64,000 nt of DNA from Mangrovimicrobium sp033283325 (GCA_033283325.1 JAWMQO010000005.1:124001-188000), one strand, 5' to 3'. Positions 15,483 to 24,575 are shown, numbered from the stretch's first letter. Program-made: numbers and translations. The notes: generated from the sequence alone by a model not told the origin.

Positions 15483-17729
15483 ATGAAACTGCCTGTTTCC
15501 CGTACTCCCCTGTGCCTGGCGCTCGCGCTGGCATCCACCGCAACCGTGCCATCTGTCAGCGCCCAGGAGGGCGGTCAGCGTCTCGCCCTCGAGGAAGTGG
15601 TGGTCACAGCCCGCCGCAGGGCCGAGAATCTGCAGGACGTGCCGATTGCGGTTACCGCCCTGTCCGGCGAGGACCTGATCCTGAAAGGCGCCGCGGATAT
15701 TACCGATTTGGCGCAATCCGTGCCGAGCGTGACCCTGGAAGCGTCCCGCGCGACAACCAACACCCTGACCGCGTTCATTCGTGGCGTTGGCCAACAGGAC
15801 CCCGTAGCGGGTTTCGAGCAGGGTGTCGGCCTCTACCTCGACGACGTCTATCTGGCCCGGCCCCAGGGCAATGTGCTGGACATCTACGATGTCGAACGCA
15901 TCGAGGTCCTGCGCGGTCCGCAGGGTACGCTCTACGGTCGCAACACGGTGGGCGGCGCGATCAAGTATGTCACCCGGCGCCTCGATGACGAGTTCTCCGG
16001 TTCACTCAGGGCGACCTACGGCACCTACGACCAGATCGACCTCGTCGGTACCGTGTCGGTCCCCCTGGGCGACACGTTCCGGGTCGGCGGCACCGTGGCC
16101 TCCTTCGAGCGCGACGGCTACGGTGAGAACCGGTACACCGGCGACGAGCACTACAACAAGGACATCTTCGCCTACCGGCTGAGCGCGGAATGGGAGCCCG
16201 GCGACAGTCTGCTGGTGCGTTTCGCCTATGACGATAGCGAGGACAAATCCAACCCGGTGGCGGGCTACCGCCCCTACCCGGGTGCTTACAGCGGTGCGCC
16301 GGTGCTGGGTGATATTTATGACACCATGGCCGGAGCAAGCGAGGCAGCATCCACTGCGGGTATCGGCGGAAAGAACGAACTGGAAGCGGATGGCTGGATG
16401 CTGTCGGTAGACTGGGACCTCAATTCCAGCGCCACGCTGCGCTCGATCACCGCGCAGCGCGAGGACAAGAACGTCACGGTTATCGACTTCGACAGCCTGC
16501 CGGGCATCGACCTCGATGCGCCGGCCATCTACGAGAACGAGCAGTTCAGCCAGGAGTTGCAGTTCCTCTACAACAGCGAGAGTTTCAACCTGGTGAGTGG
16601 TATCTACTACCTGGACGCCGATGCCAGCACCGACTTCGACGTGGTACTGGGTAACCTCGGCGTGGCCGCCTGGACTTCCAGCGCCGTCAACACCGAGTCG
16701 TGGTCCTTCTTTGCCGATCTCACCTACCACCTCAGCGACAAATGGTCCCTGGCGGTCGGTGGGCGCTATACCGAGGACACCAAGTCGGCAGATGTGTTCC
16801 GCGCCACCTACCTGGGCCTGGCATCTCCGGGCTTCGGTGCGCCTGATGCGCCGCTTTACGCGGTATCCGGGGACTACGAGGCAGAGAAGACCTTTTACGA
16901 TTTCTCACCACGCGTCAATCTCAGCTACGTGTGGAATGACGACCTGACGATGTATGCGGGTTACAGCCAGGGCTTCAAGGCGGGCATGTTCGATCCGCGC
17001 GGCGCCAACTTCATTTTCCCCGACGTGATAGACGGCGTCGCGCCGGAGAGCCTCGACTCCTATGAGGTGGGCCTCAAGGCCAGCTATTGGGATGGCCGGG
17101 CGGTGACCAACGTCGCGCTGTTCTACAGTGAGTACAGCGACATGCAGGTGCCGGGCTCGGCGGGTATCGACGTGGACGGGGACGGCATCAACGACAACTT
17201 TGTCGGCACCCTCTACAACGCCGGTGAATCCGAGATATCCGGTATCGAAATCGAGGGTACTTTCCTGTTCACCGAAAGCTTCAGCGTGCAGGTCGCGGCG
17301 AGCTTCCTCGACACCAGCATCAAGGAGTGGATCATCGATGATGAGGATGTTTCCGACGATGTGGTCATCCAGAACACGCCGGAGGAAATGGTCTACATCG
17401 GCCTGAATTACAACCTCGACCTGTTCGGCGGCAACACCAACATGAACCTCAACTGGTCCTACAAGGGTGATATTTACCAGTTCGAAACCCCCAGCCCGGA
17501 CCTCGACCAGGATGCCTATGACACCATCAACGCCAGCCTGGTCTGGACCAGCGCCAGTGGTGACTGGCTGCTCGGCCTCAATGGCAAGAACCTGACCGAC
17601 GAGGAGATCAAGACCTCAGGCTATTGCTTCGGGGTGAACTGTCCGACAACACTGGGCTTCGAGGACAACACGACCGTGTTCTACGCACCGCCGCGCACTG
17701 TCAGTGCTTCGGTCGAGTACCGCTTCTAG
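15483..17729 (+). CDS. TonB-dependent receptor of the TetR-controlled cluster
   Basis: A 748-residue outer-membrane receptor. The signal (PLCLALALASTATVPSVSAQ) is followed by the TonB-box/plug start LEEVVVTARRRAENLQDVPIAVTALSG. The plug contains RGVGQQDPVAGFEQGVGLYLDDVYLARPQG and VEVLRGPQGTLYGRNTVGGAI, and the barrel ends in a terminal Phe (SASVEYRF). This is the classic receptor type often annotated as siderophore receptor, but many members import other large or hydrophobic solutes. Gene context (symporter, CoA ligase, hydrolase, shared operators) argues for a carbon source rather than iron. GAGG precedes the ATG, and a strong terminator follows. Confidence 0.92.
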   Translation: MKLPVSRTPLCLALALASTATVPSVSAQEGGQRLALEEVVVTARRRAENLQDVPIAVTALSGEDLILKGAADITDLAQSVPSVTLEASRATTNTLTAFIRGVGQQDPVAGFEQGVGLYLDDVYLARPQGNVLDIYDVERIEVLRGPQGTLYGRNTVGGAIKYVTRRLDDEFSGSLRATYGTYDQIDLVGTVSVPLGDTFRVGGTVASFERDGYGENRYTGDEHYNKDIFAYRLSAEWEPGDSLLVRFAYDDSEDKSNPVAGYRPYPGAYSGAPVLGDIYDTMAGASEAASTAGIGGKNELEADGWMLSVDWDLNSSATLRSITAQREDKNVTVIDFDSLPGIDLDAPAIYENEQFSQELQFLYNSESFNLVSGIYYLDADASTDFDVVLGNLGVAAWTSSAVNTESWSFFADLTYHLSDKWSLAVGGRYTEDTKSADVFRATYLGLASPGFGAPDAPLYAVSGDYEAEKTFYDFSPRVNLSYVWNDDLTMYAGYSQGFKAGMFDPRGANFIFPDVIDGVAPESLDSYEVGLKASYWDGRAVTNVALFYSEYSDMQVPGSAGIDVDGDGINDNFVGTLYNAGESEISGIEIEGTFLFTESFSVQVAASFLDTSIKEWIIDDEDVSDDVVIQNTPEEMVYIGLNYNLDLFGGNTNMNLNWSYKGDIYQFETPSPDLDQDAYDTINASLVWTSASGDWLLGLNGKNLTDEEIKTSGYCFGVNCPTTLGFEDNTTVFYAPPRTVSASVEYRF

Positions 17730-17748
17730 GTCGAAGGTCAGGTGTTTT

Positions 17749-17776
17749 GGCCGCGGTTTGCCCGCGGCCTTTTTTT
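17749..17776 (+). terminator. Rho-independent terminator after TonB receptor
   Basis: GGCCGCGG-TTTG-C-CCGCGGCC followed by a run of seven T. It lies only 35 nt before the GTG of the ligase, so the ligase and hydrolase either depend on readthrough or have their own promoter. Confidence 0.85.
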
Positions 17777-17810
17777 CCAACCCCGAAAGTCAATGTAACG
17801 AGATCCTGTT

Positions 17811-19364
17811 GTGAACAGATTTGAAACCATTGCGCCCCGGCTGCCGGAGATCCTGGCGCTGCACGGCAAGTGGCGCGCTGGCAAGGAGGCTGTGGTCTGC
17901 GAGGACGAGCGCTGGACCTGGTCCGAGCTGTGCGCCGCCAGCCACCGCTTCGCCCATGGCCTGATCGCCGCCGGGGTCGAGCCGGGTGAGCGGGTGGCGG
18001 TCGTCATGTCGAACAGCCTGGAGATGGTCCAGGTACTGTGCGGCTGCATGGCCGCCGGCGCGTGCTCGGTGCCGATCAACCTGTCGGTCAGTGACGAGGG
18101 CCTGCTGGGCATGTTGCGCGACTCGGGCGCGGTCGCCGTGGTCACCACCCAGGACCAGTTGCCCCGGCTGCAGGCCCTGGCAGAGCAGTTCGCGCCGGAG
18201 TTGCGCCTGCGCCTGGCAACGGTTGAGGATGCCGGTTGGGATTCACTGGCACAGTTCTGCCATGGCCAGTCCACGGCGCTGCCCGCACAGCGCATCAACG
18301 GTGACTCGCCGCTGAACATCATCTACAGCTCCGGCACCACCGGCATGCCCAAGGGCATCCTGCACAGCTTCGATTGCCGCCTGGCCTGGGCCTATGATCT
18401 CGCCATCGCCCTGCGTTACCACGGCGCGACCCGCAGCCTGTTTACCATCGGCCTGTACTCGAATATCTCCTGGGTGAGCATGCTTTGTACTTTCCTCGCC
18501 GGCGGCACCGCGGTGGTGTGCCGGCGTTTCGACCCGGCGGCGTCGCTGCAGCTGATCGAGGCCGAGCGGATCAGCCACCTGGCCATGGTGCCGATACAGT
18601 TCCAGCGGATGGTGGAGGAACTGCAGCGCAGCGGCGGTGACGTCAGCAGCATGCAGGCGATGATGAGTTGCGGCTCGCCCCTGCGGGAAGGCTTGAAACG
18701 CGATGTTTTCCGCTACTTCGAGTGCGGCGTCATCGAGCTCTACGGGCTTACGGAGGGCATCATCACTACCCTGGAGCCCGAGGAAGCCCAGGGGCGCTGG
18801 GCGAGCGTCGGCCGCCCGCTGCTGGGAACCGATATCTGCATCGTCAACGACGCCGGTGAAGTGCTCGGCGCCAACCAATCCGGTGAGATCGTCTCCCGGG
18901 CGCGTATCGCCATGCCCTGTTACTGGGGGCGCGACGACGCCACCGAGGACGCGCGCTTTGTCGACGCGGCGGGCCGCGAGTGGCTGCGCAGCGGCGATAT
19001 CGGCTACTACGACGAGGAGGGCTACTTCTACATCGTCGATCGCAAGAAGGACATGATCCTCTCCGGCGGCCAGAACATCTACCCGCAGGATATCGAGGCA
19101 ATACTGGTACAGCATCCCGAGGTCAACGATACCGCCGTGATCGGGCTCGGCAGCAAGCGCTGGGGCGAGACCCCTGTGGCGCTGGTGGTCAGCGCGTCCG
19201 CGGGCGTCGATGCCGCCGGGTTGAAGGAGTGGGTGAACCAGCGGCTCGGCAAGCAGCAGCGCCTGGCCGATGTCATCCTGGTGGAGGAATTGCCGCGCAA
19301 TCCCAATGGCAAGATACTCAAGCGTGAACTGCGCAAAACCTTTGGAGAACGGGTCTATGAGTGA
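17811..19364 (+). CDS. Acyl-CoA ligase / AMP-dependent synthetase
   Basis: A 517-residue member of the ANL superfamily that activates a carboxylic acid with ATP to an acyl-adenylate and then an acyl-CoA. Visible motifs: the P-loop-like YSSGTTGMPKGILHS near residue 172, YGLTEG, RSGDIGYYDEEGYFYIVDRKKDMILSGG with the hinge, and the catalytic Lys in RNPNGKILKREL near the C-terminus. Start is GTG at 17811. The downstream hydrolase overlaps by 8 nt, so they are co-translated. The preference could be a medium-chain, aromatic or terpenoid acid. It is the likely first intracellular step of the cluster. Confidence 0.9.
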   Translation: MNRFETIAPRLPEILALHGKWRAGKEAVVCEDERWTWSELCAASHRFAHGLIAAGVEPGERVAVVMSNSLEMVQVLCGCMAAGACSVPINLSVSDEGLLGMLRDSGAVAVVTTQDQLPRLQALAEQFAPELRLRLATVEDAGWDSLAQFCHGQSTALPAQRINGDSPLNIIYSSGTTGMPKGILHSFDCRLAWAYDLAIALRYHGATRSLFTIGLYSNISWVSMLCTFLAGGTAVVCRRFDPAASLQLIEAERISHLAMVPIQFQRMVEELQRSGGDVSSMQAMMSCGSPLREGLKRDVFRYFECGVIELYGLTEGIITTLEPEEAQGRWASVGRPLLGTDICIVNDAGEVLGANQSGEIVSRARIAMPCYWGRDDATEDARFVDAAGREWLRSGDIGYYDEEGYFYIVDRKKDMILSGGQNIYPQDIEAILVQHPEVNDTAVIGLGSKRWGETPVALVVSASAGVDAAGLKEWVNQRLGKQQRLADVILVEELPRNPNGKILKRELRKTFGERVYE

Positions 19365-20226
19365 GTATGGCGATATCTGGTACCACAGCGCGGATGGCCT
19401 GAAACTCTACGCCCGCGATTACGCCTGTACCGATCCCGCCATCGAAAGCCCGCAGCTCCTGCTCTGCATGCACGGCCTGACCCGCAACTCCGCGGACTTC
19501 GCCAGGCTCGCTGCGCGCCTGCGCGATCGCTACCGGGTGGTGGCGGTGGACGTACGCGGCCGCGGCCGATCAGACTACGACAGCAATTCCGCAAACTACA
19601 ACCCGGCTGTCTACGCCCAGGACATGCTCCTGCTGCTGGATGAACTCGGCGCCGACAAGGCGATCCTCTGTGGCACTTCCATGGGAGGCCTTATGTCCCT
19701 GGTCATGGCGGCGCTGCAGGGGCAGCGCGTCAGCGCGATGATCCTCAACGATATCGGGCCGGAAGTGGACCAGCGCGGGCTGGAGCGTATCAAGGCTTAC
19801 TTCGGCAAGGCGCGGCCGGTAGGCAGTTGGGAGGAGGCGGCCGCGCAGGTGCGGGAAGTCAACGGCGCGGCCTTCCCCGAATACACTGACACCGACTGGA
19901 TGTCCTTCGCCCGGGCCCTTTACCGGGAGGAGGGCGGCGTTCCGGTACTCGCCTACGACCCCGCCATCTCCGAGCCGGTGGCCGAGGACGACGCGGCGGC
20001 GGTGCCCGCGGACCTCTGGCCCCTTTTCGCTGCCTGCGCGACCATTCCCATGCTGGTGATCCGCGGCGAACTCTCCGACATCCTCGCGCCCGGGTGCGTG
20101 CAGTCCATGCACGCTAAAAAGCCCGACCTGCAGAGCGTTGAAATCCCGGGCCGCGGGCATGCGCCGAGCCTCGACGAACCCGCGGCGATCGCGGCTATCG
20201 ACAGCTTCCTGGCCGGGTTGCATTAG
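19357..20226 (+). CDS. Alpha/beta-fold hydrolase
   Basis: A 289-residue hydrolase. The nucleophile elbow CGTSMGG holds the catalytic Ser. HGLTRNSADFARLAARL gives the oxyanion region, VVAVDVRGRGRSDYD is the usual strand-turn, and the C-terminal GRGHAPSLDEP holds the catalytic His. It resembles the esterase/3-oxoadipate enol-lactonase group. The ATG at 19357 overlaps the ligase stop by 8 nt, with GGAG 6-10 nt upstream. In this cluster it may release an acid from an imported ester, which the ligase then activates. The substrate is inferred only in class. Confidence 0.88.
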   Translation: MSEYGDIWYHSADGLKLYARDYACTDPAIESPQLLLCMHGLTRNSADFARLAARLRDRYRVVAVDVRGRGRSDYDSNSANYNPAVYAQDMLLLLDELGADKAILCGTSMGGLMSLVMAALQGQRVSAMILNDIGPEVDQRGLERIKAYFGKARPVGSWEEAAAQVREVNGAAFPEYTDTDWMSFARALYREEGGVPVLAYDPAISEPVAEDDAAAVPADLWPLFAACATIPMLVIRGELSDILAPGCVQSMHAKKPDLQSVEIPGRGHAPSLDEPAAIAAIDSFLAGLH

Positions 20227-20287
20227 TGCCGGTCGTGCGAACCTTTCCCGCTGATCTTGATCTATAGTAGGCAGTGCAATTCAGCGA

Positions 20288-21130
20288 ATGGATCAGGGTA
20301 TGAAACCAGTGAATCGGCTTGTGCGCCTCTTCTCCGCTCTCTGCCTGCTGGCGGCACTGGGCGCCTGCAGCGGTGACAGCGGGCCCTCCGGGGAGGCAGC
20401 GATGGAAACGGCAAAAATTGAAGGTGAGGTGTTTTACCGCGAGCGCATGCTGCTGCCGCCGGGTGCTGAGGTGGAGGTTCAACTGCAGGACATCTCCCGC
20501 GCCGACGCCCCTGCATCGGTCATGGCCACGGTGATGCTCACTCCCGACAAGCCGCCGCCCTGGCCCTTCAGCATCAGCTACCGCCCCGCCGATATCGACC
20601 AGCGCATGCGCTATGCACTGCGGGCGACGGTCTCGGTGGAGGGGCGCCTGATGTTCAGCAGCACCGAGTATATCGACCCCTTTGCCGGGAACCCGGTACA
20701 AGTGCTGGTACGGCGTGTCGCCGAGCCCGTGCGTCCGACCTCCCCGGCAGCGCCGGCGCAGCAGGCGCCTGATGATTCGGCCAGCGTTGGTCCGAAGTGG
20801 GTGCTCGATACGCTGGACGGCGAAGCCGCGCCACTGGGCGCCGGCGGTCGGGCGATCGACCTGGTGCTGGACCAGGAAGCCGCCAGGGCTGCGGGATTCA
20901 GCGGTTGCAACCGCTATACCGGCAGTTTCAGCTCCGAGGGCCAGTCCACTCACGGAACCCCCATCGCCTTTGGTCCGCTCGCCGGCACCAGGATGGCCTG
21001 CGCGGACGGCGGAGAGAGTGAACAGGCCTACCTGAAAATGCTCGGCCTCGTCGATGCCTACCGCATGGAGGGTGACGAACTGGCCCTGCTCGCCGGCGAC
21101 AAGGTGGTGGCCACCTTCCACCTCGAGTGA
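20288..21130 (+). CDS. Lipoprotein with YbaY-like and META (HslJ-like) domains
   Basis: A 280-residue lipoprotein: signal ending LLAALGAC (lipobox LGAC). The first domain (~40-150) is YbaY-like: EGEVFYRERMLLPPGAEVEVQLQDIS...PWPFSISYRPADID. The second (~175-278) is a META domain: KWVLDTLDG...GFSGCNRYTGSFSSEG...GPLAGTRMACADG, similar to the heat-inducible HslJ. Fusions of these two occur in gammaproteobacterial envelope proteins of unknown role, often linked to stress or antibiotic tolerance. The start could also be Met5 at 20300. It is not part of the TetR cluster by any visible signal. Confidence 0.82.
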   Translation: MDQGMKPVNRLVRLFSALCLLAALGACSGDSGPSGEAAMETAKIEGEVFYRERMLLPPGAEVEVQLQDISRADAPASVMATVMLTPDKPPPWPFSISYRPADIDQRMRYALRATVSVEGRLMFSSTEYIDPFAGNPVQVLVRRVAEPVRPTSPAAPAQQAPDDSASVGPKWVLDTLDGEAAPLGAGGRAIDLVLDQEAARAAGFSGCNRYTGSFSSEGQSTHGTPIAFGPLAGTRMACADGGESEQAYLKMLGLVDAYRMEGDELALLAGDKVVATFHLE

Positions 21131-21222
21131 TTCCACCCGGAGCGGCGCCGGGCGCTGGCGGGCGGTAGCAAGAGGCCGCCCCCAGGCGTTATACTGCGCC
21201 GCTCTGCAGACTCCACCAGACC

Positions 21223-21516
21223 ATGTTCACCCAGCGCCCCCTGCACAGCCGCAAATTCGCACGAATGCTCGCCTTCGCGGCGCTGCTGTGCGTCGCCGCT
21301 CTGCAGCTGCACGAAGCGGGGCACTGGCACGAAGCGAGCGACACGACCGCTCACTGCCTGGTCTGCAAAAGCGCTTCCGGGCTGGCGACTGCCCAGCCTG
21401 CGGAAACCGGGCTGCCGCAGTTCGCTGCAGTCTTGCTGCCGCAGGCGGAGCGTCAGCCGCTGTCCGCCAGTCCCCCCAGTCACCGCCTTGCCCGGGGGCC
21501 CCCCTCCATCTCCTGA
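21223..21516 (+). CDS. Small DUF2946-like Cys/His protein upstream of the zinc receptor
   Basis: A 97-residue protein with one N-terminal hydrophobic helix (FARMLAFAALLCVAALQ) followed by a His/Cys-rich stretch (LHEAGHWHEASDTTAHCLVC, residues ~29-48) and a Pro/Ala-rich tail. The HxxxH and CxxC pattern resembles DUF2946/DUF2607-type small membrane proteins that often precede metal-related TonB receptors. It may bind zinc or copper at the membrane. The TonB receptor starts 33 nt later, so they are probably one operon. Confidence 0.6.
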   Translation: MFTQRPLHSRKFARMLAFAALLCVAALQLHEAGHWHEASDTTAHCLVCKSASGLATAQPAETGLPQFAAVLLPQAERQPLSASPPSHRLARGPPSIS

Positions 21517-21549
21517 CCGAATCCAATTCGAATTCAACAGGAGACAACG

Positions 21550-23613
21550 ATGAAACGTTTTACCCCTCTCGCCGTGGCCTTGTTCGCGGCGCAGGCGGCT
21601 GCGGAGCAGTTGCCTATGGAACACGTGCTGGTGTCAGTACCACTGCACAAAAAATCCGCCGAAACGGCACTGCCGGTCACTGTACTGAGCGGTGACGAAT
21701 TGCACCGCAGCGCGGCCAGCAGTCTCGGCAGCACCCTCGGAGACAAGCCCGGCCTCGCCAGCGCCTCCTTCGGCCCCGGTGTGGGCCAACCCGTGGTCCG
21801 CGGGCAGCAGGGCGCCCGCGTGCGGGTCCTGCAGAACGGCACCAGCAGTGCCGACGCCTCCGCCATCAGCGCCGACCACGCGGTGGCGGTGGAGCCGCTG
21901 CTGGCCGACAGTATCGAAGTCCTGCGCGGCCCCGCGACCCTGCTCTATGGCGGTGGCGCGATCGGCGGCGTGGTCAACGTCCTCGACAACCGCATACCCA
22001 CCCGCCTGCCGGACAGTCCGGAGGGCGGCATCGAGTACCGCCATGACACCAGCGCAGACAAGGACACCGGGGTCGGCAGGCTCGACCTCGCACTCGGCCA
22101 GCTGGCGCTACACATCGATGGCGTTTACAGCGACTGGTCCGACCTGGAAATCCCCGGCACCGCCGAACGCCACAGCGATGAGCACGACGAGGAGGATGAA
22201 GCGGGCGAGGATGGCCGCCTGGCGAATACCGCCGGAAGGACCCGCAGCCTGACCCTCGGCGGCAGTTTCCACTTCGACAGCGGATTCTTCGGTCTCGCCG
22301 CGAGCCACCTGGAAAGCGACTACGGTATCCCCGCCGGCGCCCACGAGCACCACGAGGATGAGGACGACCACGAAGAGGAGGAACACGACGAGGAAGAGCA
22401 CCTCGGCCACGGGGACGGCGTCATCATCGACATGGAGCAGACCCGCTACGATGCCAGCCTGCACCTGCACGATGCCCTGCCCGGCGTCGAGGTTCTGCGC
22501 GCTTTCCTCACCCGCACCGAGTACGCCCACGACGAAGTTGAAGCCGAAGGCGAAATCGGCACTCGCTACGCAAACGACACCTGGGAAGGCCGCCTGGAAC
22601 TGGTGCACCAGCCGGTGGGTGGCCTGCACGGCGTCGTCGGCCTGCAGGCCGTTTCCGGGGAGTTCAGCGCCCTGGGAGAGGAAGCCTTCATCCCGCCGAC
22701 CGAGCAGCTCGGTACCGGTCTCTTTGTGCTCGAGGACTACCACGCCGGCGACTGGCTGTTCGAGTTCGGCCTGCGCCTGGATCGCGATTCACGCGAACCG
22801 CAGTCACTGGCAGCGGACCGCGACTTCACTGCCTTCAGCGCCTCCGCGTCGGCGCTGTGGCAGATCGATCCCGCCTGGCAGTTGGGAGCCTCTCTCTCCC
22901 GCGCCGAGCGAGCGCCGGCGATCGAGGAACTCTACTCCAATGTCGCTGCCAGCTCGCCCCGGGAGTGGGTCGTTCACGCCGCCACCAATGCCATCGAAAT
23001 TGGCGATACCGACCTCGACACCGAAGTCTCCGCCAACCTGGATCTCTCGCTGGACTGGCAGCAGGACGGCCACTTTGTCAGCGCGAGCCTGTTCTACAAC
23101 GACTTCAGCGACTACATCGGCCTTTTCGCCACCGGCGAGGAATGGGAGGAAGTCCCGGTCTACAGCTACCGCCATCGCGACGCCGAATTCTACGGCGTGG
23201 AAGTGGACAGCGAGTTCGCCCTCGCCACCCTCGCCGGTGGCGACCTGCGCCTCGGCCTCTTCGGCGACGTGGTCCGCGGCCGCCTCGACGGCGGCGGCGA
23301 GGTCCCGCGCCTCCCACCCCTGCGCCTCGGCGCGCGCCTGGCCTGGGCCAGCGACACACTGACCCTCTGGAGCCAGGTGCTGGACGCGGCGGACCAGGAC
23401 CGCCCCGGCGAGAACGAGACCGCCACCGCGGGCTACACCCGCTGGGACATGGGCGCGGAGTACACGCTCCCGGTGGGCGCCAACGAACTGCTGCTGTTCG
23501 CACAACTGAACAACATCAGTGACGAGGAGATTCGCCTGAGTACCTCCTTCCTGCGTGAGGTTGCGCCGGAAGCCGGGCGGGGTATCGAGGCAGGACTTCG
23601 TCTGCGCTTCTGA
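21550..23613 (+). CDS. znuD: ZnuD-like TonB-dependent receptor with His-rich loops
   Basis: A 687-residue outer-membrane receptor: signal MKRFTPLAVALFAAQAAA, TonB-box/plug (EHVLVSVPLHKKSAETALPVTVLSGDEL), IEVLRGPATLLYGGGAIGGVVNV, and a barrel ending in Phe. Two acidic, histidine-rich insertions lie in predicted extracellular loops: HSDEHDEEDE near residue 207 and a dense His/Glu/Asp block at ~264-289. Such loops are the hallmark of ZnuD-type zinc receptors, which bind zinc before TonB-driven uptake. AGGAGA precedes the ATG. I see no full Zur box; GTTATAC at 21188-21194 is at best half of one. Copper or nickel remain alternatives. Confidence 0.85.
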   Translation: MKRFTPLAVALFAAQAAAEQLPMEHVLVSVPLHKKSAETALPVTVLSGDELHRSAASSLGSTLGDKPGLASASFGPGVGQPVVRGQQGARVRVLQNGTSSADASAISADHAVAVEPLLADSIEVLRGPATLLYGGGAIGGVVNVLDNRIPTRLPDSPEGGIEYRHDTSADKDTGVGRLDLALGQLALHIDGVYSDWSDLEIPGTAERHSDEHDEEDEAGEDGRLANTAGRTRSLTLGGSFHFDSGFFGLAASHLESDYGIPAGAHEHHEDEDDHEEEEHDEEEHLGHGDGVIIDMEQTRYDASLHLHDALPGVEVLRAFLTRTEYAHDEVEAEGEIGTRYANDTWEGRLELVHQPVGGLHGVVGLQAVSGEFSALGEEAFIPPTEQLGTGLFVLEDYHAGDWLFEFGLRLDRDSREPQSLAADRDFTAFSASASALWQIDPAWQLGASLSRAERAPAIEELYSNVAASSPREWVVHAATNAIEIGDTDLDTEVSANLDLSLDWQQDGHFVSASLFYNDFSDYIGLFATGEEWEEVPVYSYRHRDAEFYGVEVDSEFALATLAGGDLRLGLFGDVVRGRLDGGGEVPRLPPLRLGARLAWASDTLTLWSQVLDAADQDRPGENETATAGYTRWDMGAEYTLPVGANELLLFAQLNNISDEEIRLSTSFLREVAPEAGRGIEAGLRLRF

Positions 23614-23647
23614 TCTCGGGGTCCTGGTACTCTGAAAACCGCATTCA

Positions 23648-23708
23648 CCGGCGATTCTTCCGTGCTTGTTCGAAAGCGTCCTGACTCACAGCACGAAAGA
23701 ATCGCCGG
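23648..23708. repeat. Long imperfect hairpin after the zinc receptor
   Basis: Arms CCGGCGATTCTT (23648-23659) and its complement (23697-23708) match 12/12; after one mismatch they continue with CGTGCT/AGCACG. The loop is 23 nt. It could be a terminator without T-run, or a mobile-repeat remnant, since a second larger inverted repeat lies 52 nt downstream. Confidence 0.7.
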
Positions 23709-23760
23709 CGAATGCTCGTCCAGTGACAACTTCGGCGTCAGGCGCTTCGCACCTGCGCCA

Positions 23761-23839
23761 GGGTCCCGATCCCTTTTTTGCCCCCACGGTGAGTATTAAA
23801 CGCTTTCGAGCCGTGGGGGTAAAAAAGGGATCGGGACCC
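23761..23839. repeat. 29-bp-arm inverted repeat (MITE/REP-like)
   Basis: Left arm 23761-23789 and right arm 23811-23839 are complementary at 28 of 29 positions, around a 21-nt loop. Each arm has the parts GGGTCCCGATCCC, a T6 run and CCCCCACGG. No open frame lies inside. The near-perfect arms suggest a recent miniature element or a strong bidirectional structure between the zinc receptor and ubiX. With 23648-23708 it fills the 321-nt gap 23614-23934. Confidence 0.8.
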
Positions 23840-23934
23840 GTTTCGAGGGCACCAGAGCCTGCCCCAGGCAATCACCACAAGCCAAAATTTGCTAAAGTCC
23901 ACCCTCAAGAACCAGGCACAGGGCAAGAGCACTC

Positions 23935-24507
23935 ATGCAGCAAACGCCACAGCGCATCATCGTCGGCATCAGCGGCGCCTCCGGAATCGTGTACGGTGTG
24001 CGCGCGCTGCAGCTGTTGCGCGAGCAGGGCATCGAGACCCACCTGGTGATGAGTAAATCCGCCGAACTGACCCTGCACCATGAACTCGACATGTCACTGC
24101 AGGAACTCAAGGCGCTGGCCAGCGAAGTCCATCCGATCAAGGATATCGGCGCCTCCATCGCCAGCGGCTCATTTCCCACCACGGGCATGCTGGTGGCACC
24201 CTGTTCCATCCGCAGCATGTCCGAGATCGCCAGTGGCGTGACCTCCAGCCTGCTGACCAGGGCCGCCGATGTCGTACTCAAGGAGCGCCGGCGCCTGGTG
24301 CTGATGGTGCGGGAAACGCCGCTGCATACAGGGCACCTTCGCAGCATGACCCACCTGTCGGAGATGGGGGCGGTGATCGCGCCGCCGGTGCCAGCCTTTT
24401 ATACCCGCCCCGCGTCCCTCGACGCCGTGGTCACCCAGACCGTGGGCCGGGTACTCGAATTGTTTGGAATCAGCATCGAAGGCGTCGAACGCTGGCAGGG
24501 ACATTGA
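23935..24507 (+). CDS. ubiX: Flavin prenyltransferase UbiX
   Basis: A 190-residue flavoprotein that makes prenylated FMN, the cofactor of UbiD-type decarboxylases in ubiquinone synthesis. Family signatures: IIVGISGASGIVYGVRAL at the N-terminus (FMN-binding GxSGAS), VAPCSIRSMSEIASG, DVVLKERRRLVLMVRETPLH and the C-terminal APPVPAFYTRP. Length is typical. No ubiD homologue is in the window. The start at 23935 has a weak AAGAG upstream. It is followed by a HIT protein and a hydroxyacid dehydrogenase on the same strand. Confidence 0.95.
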   Translation: MQQTPQRIIVGISGASGIVYGVRALQLLREQGIETHLVMSKSAELTLHHELDMSLQELKALASEVHPIKDIGASIASGSFPTTGMLVAPCSIRSMSEIASGVTSSLLTRAADVVLKERRRLVLMVRETPLHTGHLRSMTHLSEMGAVIAPPVPAFYTRPASLDAVVTQTVGRVLELFGISIEGVERWQGH

Positions 24508-24575
24508 TGCCGGCGGCTTGGTAAAGCCCGGCACGACTGGCTAGAGTAGAACAATAGCGTTTAGGGAGCGCAGCG

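Noticed and set aside
15483..17729. Siderophore receptor call
   Set aside because: The receptor class alone does not show iron uptake, and the operator sharing with a symporter and its position ahead of a CoA ligase favours a carbon substrate.
21188..21194. GTTATAC as a Zur box for the zinc receptor
   Set aside because: Only one half matches; the second half is GCGCC. It may just be part of a -10 element.
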